A stretch of DNA of 37,938 nt from an uncultured Flavobacteriales bacterium (GTDB lineage Bacteria > Bacteroidota > Bacteroidia > Flavobacteriales > UBA1820), in contig CALJDR010000079.1 in assembly GCA_938023515.1 (NCBI GenBank), positions 1 through 37,938 of the forward strand, written 5' to 3'. Within the stretch, counting starts at the first letter, position 1. Each line of letters opens with the position of its first letter. Both the position numbers and the translations under genes were made by a program. Below the pieces are notes generated by a model. It did not search any database. It had not been told where the DNA came from and saw only the letters and a program-made list of their open reading frames with translations. This document shows, one piece after another, positions 32,449 to 37,938 of this stretch.

Positions 32449-33722
32449 TTATTCCAAACCCCTTTTGCCTTGTTGTTTATTATTTTAGCGAGCTGTACGG
32501 GTTCCCAGAGGGCGTTGGTAAAAGCCCACAGGATCATCACACAGACCACCCCGTACATACCCCACGCCTTTCCCGCCAGGATCGCCAGGGGGATATGCAG
32601 GGCGGACTGAACCAGGGTGACATAGAACTGGAGCGATATCTTGCCCACCCCGTTCATAAAGTTGCGGTACAGGAAACTCCGCCCCAGGCAGGCGAAATAC
32701 GCGAACAACAGACCGAGCAACAGCGTGTCCGGCAGGACCGTATCCCGCAGCCACAAACGGTACACCAGCGGCGCCGCCAGGATCATCACCAGCCCCAGCA
32801 CGATCAGCAGGCCCCAGAGCCTGTTCAGCCTTTTCACATTCTTATGTATCCAGCCGGCATCCCCTTTGGCATAAGCCTCGGTCGTGGCGGACCAAAATGG
32901 GGTCACAGCGGCCGAAAAGACAACATACAGCACACTGAGGTATTTGTACGCGATATTGAATTCCGATACCTGTTCCAACCCGGCCGTATGGGCAATGATC
33001 ACATTGTTACTCTGGAAGAGCACAAGGGCCGTCACCTGTATCAGGAAAAAGCGCACCCCGAGCGAGAAAATGCTCCGGATATGGGCTTTCGAAAAATGGG
33101 CCGGCGAAGGCAGATACGGGCGGTAGCCGCCCGCAAAACAGACGACGAAGGCCACCAACAGGGGAAATAGCTGGGACACGGTGAGCGCGATTCCCAAATA
33201 TAGTACAGACGGCTCGCAAAACCGGGTCACCAGGTACACGGCTGCCAGCGACAGCACATTGCCCCCGGCTACGATCCAGGCCGGCACTCCCGGATGCTGG
33301 TCGGCAGTCTGCATGATGCTCACGATATTGACCGTCAGCCGGACACAGAACATCCCCACCACAAATAATGCCAAAGCCGAAAGCTGCCCTTCCAACGCCG
33401 GGGAAGCGTTCAGCAGCGCCGCCCAGTCGATGAACGGAGCCGCCGCCAGATAGAGCAGGAATACCCCGACACTGATGGCGAGCAGCACGAAAAACGCCGT
33501 GCTGACGTATTTCCGGGCTTCGTCGGACTGCCCGGTAGCTTTGGTATGGGCATACTTATTGCGCAGCCCGTGGCCAAGTCCGAGGTCGAAAAAGGAAAAC
33601 CAGCCCACGAAAGTGGTCAGGGCGATCCACACCCCGTATTCCTCCACTCCCAGGTAGTTCAGCGCCATCGGCACCAGCAAAAGGTTGGCCAGGACCGTGA
33701 CCGCTTTGGCCGCGATGATCAT
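32445..33722 (-). CDS. Wzx-type oligosaccharide flippase, possibly N-terminally disrupted
   Basis: 425 residues from the first in-frame ATG (33722), with about 12 membrane segments; the start MIIAAKAVTVLANLLLVPMALNYLGVEEYGVWIAL is typical of polysaccharide flippases. It moves the undecaprenyl-linked repeat unit across the inner membrane. The frame upstream reads WKWSARYARNSA before this Met, and further up, in the same frame, ATG at 33794 opens MKLSSLKEI, followed by three consecutive stops (TGA TGA TAG, plus 33759-33767). The AT-rich AAAAAACAAGTAC before 33794 looks like a real start region. So the true N-terminus may be interrupted; translation from 33722 could still give a near-complete protein. 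Confidence 0.85.
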   Translation of the reverse strand: MIIAAKAVTVLANLLLVPMALNYLGVEEYGVWIALTTFVGWFSFFDLGLGHGLRNKYAHTKATGQSDEARKYVSTAFFVLLAISVGVFLLYLAAAPFIDWAALLNASPALEGQLSALALFVVGMFCVRLTVNIVSIMQTADQHPGVPAWIVAGGNVLSLAAVYLVTRFCEPSVLYLGIALTVSQLFPLLVAFVVCFAGGYRPYLPSPAHFSKAHIRSIFSLGVRFFLIQVTALVLFQSNNVIIAHTAGLEQVSEFNIAYKYLSVLYVVFSAAVTPFWSATTEAYAKGDAGWIHKNVKRLNRLWGLLIVLGLVMILAAPLVYRLWLRDTVLPDTLLLGLLFAYFACLGRSFLYRNFMNGVGKISLQFYVTLVQSALHIPLAILAGKAWGMYGVVCVMILWAFTNALWEPVQLAKIINNKAKGVWNK

Positions 33723-33758
33723 CGCGGAGTTGCGCGCATAGCGCGCACTCCATTTCCA

Positions 33759-33794
33759 CTATCATCAGATCTCCTTCAGGGAGCTCAATTTCAT
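33759..33794 (-). other. Nine-codon start (MKLSSLKEI) closed by three in-frame stops
   Basis: ATG at 33794 is preceded by an A-rich stretch and followed by MKLSSLKEI, then TGA TGA TAG, in the same frame as the flippase 37 bases further on. It may be the remnant of the flippase start, or a tiny leader peptide. The neighbouring frames do not give a continuous join. Confidence 0.5.
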
Positions 33795-33828
33795 GTACTT
33801 GTTTTTTACCGGCACAGCCGGCCTTATT

Positions 33829-34818
33829 TTATTTCAACATTTTCCAATACCAATCGATGGACAGGGCCAGTCCCTGCCCGAAATCGTACCGGGGAACATA
33901 ACCCAACAATTTCCGCGCGTTGCCGATATCCGCCAGCGAATGGGGCACATCCCCGGCCCGGTAAGGCCCGTATTCCACCGGGACCCCGACGATCCGGGGG
34001 TCGTATACACCGAGGAGTTTTTTCAGTTCGTCCACCAGTTTGTTGAGCGTGGTGCGTTGCCCGCAGGCGACGTTGTAAACTCGGTTCACCGCTTCGGGAT
34101 CGGGGTTCAGCATCGCCAGGATGTTGGCCTGCACGGCATTATCGACATACGTGAAGTCGCGGGAGTACTCCCCGCCCCCGTTTATCACGGGACTGCGCAG
34201 GGCGATAAGCTGCCGGATGAACAGCGGGATCACGGCCGCATAGGCCCCTTCGGGGTCCTGGCGTGGGCCGAATACATTAAAATACCGCAGACCTATCGTC
34301 TGCATGCCGTAATTGCGGGAAAACACACCAGCATACAGTTCATCGGCATATTTGGTTAACGCATAGGGCGACAGCGGCGTCCCGATAGCATCCTCGACTT
34401 TGGGCAGCGACGGGGAATCCCCATACACCGAGGAACTGGAGGCGTAGACAAAACGTCTCACCCCGGCATCCCGGGCGGCTACCAGCATATGGAGGAATCC
34501 GGAAATATTGACCTCGTGGGTCGTTACCGGGTCTTTCAGCGAGCGGGGCACCGATCCGAGCGCCGCCTGATGGAGGACGTAATCCACCCCTTCCACCGCG
34601 CGGCGGCAGGTTTCCAAGTCCCGGATATCCCCTTCGATAAAGGTAAAACGGGGGTTCTCCCGGAAGGCCTCTATATTCTGCAATTTACCGGTCGAAAAAT
34701 TATCCAGGCACACGACCCTGTACCCGGCCTTCAATAAGGCCTCACACAGGTTGGACCCGATAAACCCGGCGCCTCCGGTGACCAATACCTTGCTGTCGTT
34801 CCTATTCTTTCCGTTCAT
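33829..34818 (-). CDS. UDP-GlcNAc/GalNAc 4-epimerase (WbpP/TviC-like SDR)
   Basis: 329 residues. Extended SDR with VLVTGGAGFIGSN (11-23), the Ser-rich site YASSSSVYGD (Ser128-131) and Y152-x3-K156 in SPYALTKYADE. QAALGSVPRSLKDPVTTHEVNISGF is a signature of the WbpP/WbgU group that prefers N-acetylated sugars, as is the SSSSVYGD region. It interconverts UDP-GlcNAc(A) and UDP-GalNAc(A). The UDP-HexNAc dehydrogenase starts upstream by 9 bases, a pairing as in the Vi antigen genes. Confidence 0.92.
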   Translation of the reverse strand: MNGKNRNDSKVLVTGGAGFIGSNLCEALLKAGYRVVCLDNFSTGKLQNIEAFRENPRFTFIEGDIRDLETCRRAVEGVDYVLHQAALGSVPRSLKDPVTTHEVNISGFLHMLVAARDAGVRRFVYASSSSVYGDSPSLPKVEDAIGTPLSPYALTKYADELYAGVFSRNYGMQTIGLRYFNVFGPRQDPEGAYAAVIPLFIRQLIALRSPVINGGGEYSRDFTYVDNAVQANILAMLNPDPEAVNRVYNVACGQRTTLNKLVDELKKLLGVYDPRIVGVPVEYGPYRAGDVPHSLADIGNARKLLGYVPRYDFGQGLALSIDWYWKMLK

Positions 34819-34827
34819 TTTCCATTT

Positions 34828-36099
34828 TTATAAGCGTCCGTCCACGATCGAACGGTCGAGAAATCCTTTTACGTCGTATACGACACTTTTTTCCTTTAAC
34901 AATCCAGCCACATCGACCTCCCGGAACGCATCGTGGGGAACAGCCAGTACGACGGCATCGTACTTTTTGACCGGAAGTTCCTTTATCGGCCGTATCCCAT
35001 AGATATGCTCCGCCTGTATGGCATCGGCCAGCGGATCATGCACAGTGATACGGACATCGAACTCCCGGAGCGAATCGACAATATCAACCACCTTGGTATT
35101 GCGCACGTCCGTACAGTTCTCCTTGAACGTGAAACCCATCACCAACACTTCGGCTCCCAATACCGGCACTTCCTTACGCAGCATAAGCTTTACCAATTCC
35201 TTGGCTACATATTCCCCCATCCCATCGTTCAGGCGTCGTCCGGCCAGGATTATCTCGGGATAATACTTGTGCTCGTGCGCACACTGAGCCAAATAATAAG
35301 GGTCGACCCCGATGCAATGCCCACCGACCAATCCCGGCTTGAAGGGAAGGAAGTTCCATTTCGTAGCCGCAGCCTCCAGTACATCGCCCGTATCCAGTCC
35401 CATCCGGGAGAATATCTTGGCCAGTTCATTAACGAATGCGATATTGATGTCGCGCTGCGAGTTTTCGATCACTTTCGCTGCTTCGGCCACCCTAATGCTG
35501 GGTGCCAGGTAGGTGCCCGCCGTAATGACCGACGCATAGACCTCGTCGATATGCCGGGCCGCCTGAGGCGTGGAACCGGAAGTCACTTTCCGGATTTTGT
35601 CCACCGTGTGGCACTTGTCCCCCGGGTTTATCCGCTCCGGACTGAAACCCACGAAAAAATCCCGGTTGAATTTCAGGCCCGAAGCTTGTTCGAGTATCGG
35701 CACGCACCGCTGTTCGGTCACGCCGGGATAAACCGTGGATTCATACACCACCGTATCTCCGGGGGACAGCACGCGTCCGACCGATTCGCTCGCCCGGTCC
35801 AGGGGCTCCATATCCGGTGTATTGTTCCCGTCTACGGGGGTAGGTACCGTGACAATATAAAAGTTGCAGTCTTCCATATCCCCGGGCCGGTCGGTACACC
35901 GGAATCCGCTGTTCAAAGCTTCCCGGAGCAGTTCGCCCTCTACCTCCAACGTACGGTCGTGCCCTTGGTTCAATTCGCTGACCCGCGTTTCGTTCGTATC
36001 GAACCCTATCGTTTCATACCGGGTGGACAGCAGCCTGGCCAAAGGCAGGCCGACGTATCCCAAGCCGATTACGGCTATCTTTGTTCTTATTAATTCCAT
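34828..36099 (-). CDS. UDP-N-acetylhexosamine 6-dehydrogenase (TviB/WbpO-like)
   Basis: 423 residues. NAD-binding GLGYVGLP (12-19), FSPERINPGD in the middle domain, and the catalytic cysteine C262 in VGGHCIGVDPYYLAQCA. The C-terminal UDP-binding domain (about 315-410) includes VLVMGFTFKENCTDVRNTKV. It oxidises C6 of UDP-GlcNAc or UDP-GalNAc to the uronic acid with two NAD. Sequence pattern (GFSPERINPGD, HTVDKIRKVTSG) fits the TviB/WbpO group. First gene of the long minus-strand operon; a 417-base gap with promoter signals lies upstream. Confidence 0.92.
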   Translation of the reverse strand: MELIRTKIAVIGLGYVGLPLARLLSTRYETIGFDTNETRVSELNQGHDRTLEVEGELLREALNSGFRCTDRPGDMEDCNFYIVTVPTPVDGNNTPDMEPLDRASESVGRVLSPGDTVVYESTVYPGVTEQRCVPILEQASGLKFNRDFFVGFSPERINPGDKCHTVDKIRKVTSGSTPQAARHIDEVYASVITAGTYLAPSIRVAEAAKVIENSQRDINIAFVNELAKIFSRMGLDTGDVLEAAATKWNFLPFKPGLVGGHCIGVDPYYLAQCAHEHKYYPEIILAGRRLNDGMGEYVAKELVKLMLRKEVPVLGAEVLVMGFTFKENCTDVRNTKVVDIVDSLREFDVRITVHDPLADAIQAEHIYGIRPIKELPVKKYDAVVLAVPHDAFREVDVAGLLKEKSVVYDVKGFLDRSIVDGRL

Positions 36100-36145
36100 G
36101 TAGGAAAATTCCTTTCGGTTTGGTTTTTTCAGCTATTATTTTAAC

Positions 36146-36158
36146 GTTCGTTTCGAAC
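36146..36158. promoter_or_regulatory. Inverted repeat near the capsule operon promoter
   Basis: GTTCG-TTT-CGAAC is a perfect 5-bp inverted repeat, just downstream (minus strand) of the -7 candidate. It may be an operator for the operon; there is only one copy seen. Confidence 0.35.
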
Positions 36159-36161
36159 ACC

Positions 36162-36169
36162 CAAAATTA
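36162..36169 (-). promoter_or_regulatory. -7 candidate of the long polysaccharide operon
   Basis: TAATTTTG on the minus strand fits TAnnTTTG. It is about 62 bases before the dehydrogenase start. No good -33 TTTG is seen at the right distance. Confidence 0.5.
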
Positions 36170-36218
36170 TCCATTCCCCCCTCCCCGGACTCCTAATAAA
36201 ATGGCGATATCAGCCATT

Positions 36219-36265
36219 CCGGGGATCAGCAGACTCTAAAAACGAGACGTCGGATCCCGGTTTTT
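36219..36265 (+). terminator. Terminator-like hairpin without an upstream plus-strand gene
   Basis: CCGGG-(G)-ATC (36219-36227) pairs with GATCCCGG (36253-36260) with one bulged G, then five T. The large loop can fold again (GAC-TC with GA-GTC). No plus-strand gene ends before it, so it may close an unseen small RNA or shield the capsule promoter from transcription in the opposite direction. Confidence 0.45.
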
Positions 36266-36417
36266 CGGATTGCGTTTTAATGCGGTCTGGTTTTGTTAAA
36301 AACCCGCCTGTTTTCAAAATGCGAACTCTTACAAGATTAGGAATACACTGGGGAAAACCGAAACACACTTCCCTTATGATTTGCAAAAAACGGACAGAAA
36401 ACACCCGGTCCTCATTC

Positions 36418-36425
36418 TATATTTG
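36418..36425 (+). promoter_or_regulatory. -7 element of the small secreted-protein gene
   Basis: TATATTTG, a perfect -7 match, 91 bases before the start codon. A TTTG exists at 36380-36383, but the spacing (34 bases) is too long for a normal -33. Confidence 0.5.
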
Positions 36426-36516
36426 CCGCGGAATACAGGCAGTGAAAACTCCCTTCTTCCGCCAAAATCAAGAACAAACAGTTACAGACAACAACACTAA
36501 AATCCTAAAAAGCCAG

Positions 36517-37041
36517 ATGAAGAAATTTATCCTATCCCTTGTCCTGTTTTCGGTCTCATTGGCCACTTATGCCCAGAATGACATCATCACCAAGCACAAC
36601 GGTGAAAAGATCGAAGGCAATGTGGTAAGAGTCGACGAATTCACCATTACTTTCAAATATGCGAACGAAGACGCCGAAAATGTGATCAGCAAATACGCTG
36701 TGGCTTCCGTGAAGCATGGAAAAAGCGGTCGGGAAGAGAATATTACCCAAAAGATAGAGATCAACAGTCCCAAAGAGGCCGACAAGGTGATCATACTGGA
36801 AGATAACTCCTACACCGCCGGGCTGACCCGCGCCGGTGAAATACGCGGAAAAACGAGCTTTATCAACATGCGCTCCTTCAGCGGAGGCGATAAAAAGGCC
36901 ATGGAAAAACTGAAAAAAGAGGCTGCCGAGATGGGGTGCCAGTTTGTACTGATCACCTCCGAAAAATCGGCTGTAGGCAGCTCGTCCAACCAGTTGGGTG
37001 GTACACAGTCCGTAAAAACGGGTATCGCTTACAAATACTAA
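36517..37041 (+). CDS. Small secreted/periplasmic protein of unknown function
   Basis: 174 residues from MKKFILSLVLFSVSLATYAQ, a clear type I signal peptide; the longer frame from 36280 would bury it and is rejected. The mature start NDIITKHNGEKIEGNVVRVDEFTITFKYANEDAENVISKYAVASVKHGKSGREE is a short beta-rich domain seen in many Bacteroidota secreted proteins (KxGEKIEGKVxxVxxxTIxYK). The C-terminal half (AGEIRGKTSFINMRSFSGGDKKAMEKLKKEAAEMGCQFVLITSEKS) resembles the small alpha/beta fold in which a helix is followed by a conserved G-C/A-x-F/VVL strand, as in RcsF/DUF4156-type envelope proteins. No function can be given. It has its own promoter candidate and terminator. Confidence 0.8.
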   Translation: MKKFILSLVLFSVSLATYAQNDIITKHNGEKIEGNVVRVDEFTITFKYANEDAENVISKYAVASVKHGKSGREENITQKIEINSPKEADKVIILEDNSYTAGLTRAGEIRGKTSFINMRSFSGGDKKAMEKLKKEAAEMGCQFVLITSEKSAVGSSSNQLGGTQSVKTGIAYKY

Positions 37042-37075
37042 GGTTCCGGATTTTTCCGGATACCGATCTTATCTG

Positions 37076-37108
37076 AAAATCCCCTCCAAATACTTGGAGG
37101 GGATTTTT
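37076..37108 (+). terminator. Terminator after the small secreted-protein gene
   Basis: A perfect 14-bp stem (AAAATCCCCTCCAA, loop ATAC, TTGGAGGGGATTTT) followed by T. The A/T ends allow use on both strands, so it may also serve the kinase gene coming from the right (stop at 37155). Confidence 0.88.
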
Positions 37109-37154
37109 GGCAATTCTATTTTCTGTTTTTGCAACGTCTTTCCTATTCCTGCGG

Positions 37155-37893
37155 CTAAATCCCGGTAGGCACCGTGAACACGAACCGGCTCCCGCCTTTA
37201 TAGCTCCGGTCGAGCGCGACTGCACCACCCAGTTTGTTTGCCACCAGGCGCGCGATCGCCAGTCCCAACCCAAGGCCGGGATAGAAAGTATCCGCTTTTG
37301 TGAACCGTTCGAATATCTCTTCGTCCCAGCCCTCAGGCACTCCGGAACCTGTATCCGTCACCACAAAAGACAGCTCCTTCCCATCGGGCGAAAAATTGTA
37401 TGACAATTCTATACAGCCCTTTTCGGTAAATTTAGCAGCATTGTCCAGCAAACGGCTGAGGACGATTTCGATCCCATAATGGGAGGACAGGATAGAGTTT
37501 TCTTTTCCAAAAAGCGGCGAAAAAACGAGTTCTACCCCTTCCTTAATCCTGCTGCGAACCTTATCCAGGCAAACCCGGCAGCAGGCCTCCACATCCATTT
37601 TCGCTTTTTCCATCGACGATGGGGAAGACTCGAGATCGGAAATACACAGTACATCGTCCATGATCCCGAGCAAAGCGGCATTATTCTGCCGGACGATTTC
37701 GGCGTATTCGTCTACCTCCTTACCCGTGACCAGGGAAGCGATCAGGTCGCTGAAACCTACGATCGAATTGAGCGGAGTGCGGACTTCGTGCGAGATGTTC
37801 TGGATAAAAACAGTCTTCATTTCACTGGCCTTTTCGGCTTTCTCCTTTGCCTCCCTCAGAGCGGACTCCGAAAGGCTGAGCGCTGTGTTTTTT
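37155..37893 (-). CDS. Histidine kinase, C-terminal part only (5' end missing)
   Basis: About 245 genomic residues of a sensor histidine kinase. HisKA: FIQNISHEVRTPLNSIVGFSDL with the phosphorylated His in the H box. HATPase: N box LSRLLDNAAKF, G1 DTGSGVPEG, F box FERFTK and G2 GLGLGLAIARLV. A short coiled coil (SALREAKEKAEKASEMK) precedes HisKA. The sensor domain lies outside the contig. The open frame formally continues to 37937, but its first 14-15 residues (MTSSLVGSEMCIRDR) come from sequencing adapter. No response regulator is within the window. Confidence 0.92.
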
Positions 37894-37938
37894 CTGTCTC
37901 TTATACACATCTCCGAGCCCACGAGACTCGACGTCATC
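37894..37938. other. Nextera sequencing adapter (assembly artefact)
   Basis: CTGTCTCTTATACACATCT (37894-37912) is the 19-base Tn5 mosaic end, and CCGAGCCCACGAGAC (37913-37927) completes the Nextera read-2 adapter. TCGACGTC (37928-37935) matches Nextera index N729 from memory of that index set, and ATC (37936-37938) begins the following P7 sequence. None of these bases belongs to the organism. Confidence 0.97.

Larger units (their letters stand above)
36100..36516. other. Divergent intergenic region of the polysaccharide operon
   Basis: 417 bases between the minus-strand capsule operon and the plus-strand secreted-protein gene. It contains a minus-strand -7 candidate (plus 36162-36169), a perfect inverted repeat (36146-36158), a plus-strand terminator-like hairpin (36219-36265) and a plus-strand -7 element (36418-36425). 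No gene is seen; the open frame from 36280 lacks any protein-like features before the signal peptide at 36517. Confidence 0.6.

Noticed and set aside
33809..33821. CCGGC-ACA-GCCGG hairpin as terminator after the 4-epimerase gene
   Set aside because: On the minus strand it is followed by A-rich, not T-rich, sequence, and the operon evidently continues.
1..37938. CRISPR arrays, tRNA/rRNA genes, insertion sequences, phage genes or defence systems
   Set aside because: No regularly spaced repeats, no cloverleaf-like segments noticed, and no transposase, integrase, nuclease-defence or phage proteins among the translated frames.

Overview
The window reads as one contig end to end from a member of the Bacteroidota, order Bacteroidales. 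The grounds are Bacteroidota-type -7 promoter elements (TAnnTTTG) upstream of many genes, little sign of Shine-Dalgarno sequences, and typical families of the phylum: LptE with a TPR protein and SecG, single-chain glycyl-tRNA synthetase, RNase G without its zinc-link cysteines, an HU gene next to a 29-residue Lys/Arg-rich peptide, and CreD paired with a winged-helix regulator. A class II HMG-CoA reductase together with this gene set would fit Rikenellaceae/Alistipes-like bacteria; that placement is inference.

Layout. 1-13 kb is housekeeping and envelope: an ECF sigma operon (53-1150, minus) with its own ECF-type promoter but a sigma gene that lacks region 4; secG, a TPR protein and lptE (1243-2787, minus); glycyl-tRNA synthetase (minus); a membrane protein, winged-helix regulator and creD (4708-7069, plus) carrying two matching operator-like inverted repeats; a small outer-membrane barrel protein; RNase G; a 29-aa basic peptide; HU; HMG-CoA reductase; and an OmpA-like protein.

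13.1-36.1 kb is a complete Wzx/Wzy-type capsule or exopolysaccharide locus in two convergent operons. The plus-strand operon (13131-18836) holds a CapD/PglF-like 4,6-dehydratase, CpsB-type phosphatase, Wza-type exporter lipoprotein and Wzc-type tyrosine autokinase. The minus-strand operon (36099 down to 18843) runs: UDP-HexNAc dehydrogenase, UDP-HexNAc 4-epimerase, flippase, polymerase, glycosyltransferase, capE-capF-capG, GNAT acyltransferase, polysaccharide deacetylase-like protein, methyltransferase, glycosyltransferase, CapK-like adenylate-forming enzyme, GT2 glycosyltransferase, DegT aminotransferase and a PglC-like phosphoglycosyl transferase. Inferred pathway: UDP-GlcNAc is the hub for a 4-amino-4,6-dideoxy sugar (CapD + DegT, probably the first sugar loaded on undecaprenyl phosphate), UDP-L-FucNAc (CapE/F/G) and UDP-GalNAcA (epimerase + dehydrogenase). 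Three glycosyltransferases extend the unit, Wzx flips it, Wzy polymerises it, and Wza/Wzc/CpsB export it and control length.

36.5-37.9 kb has a small secreted protein and the C-terminal part of a histidine kinase. The last 45 bases are not genomic: they are Illumina Nextera adapter plus an index, so the apparent N-terminus of the kinase (MTSSLVGSEMCIRDR) is an artefact. No tRNA, rRNA, CRISPR array, insertion sequence or phage gene was recognised. I found no clearly new defence-type system. The best leads are the twin operators around the CreD operon, the flippase gene whose likely N-terminus is cut by three in-frame stops, the terminator embedded in the convergent gene at the capsule operon junction, and the CapK/methyltransferase/deacetylase/GNAT sub-cluster.
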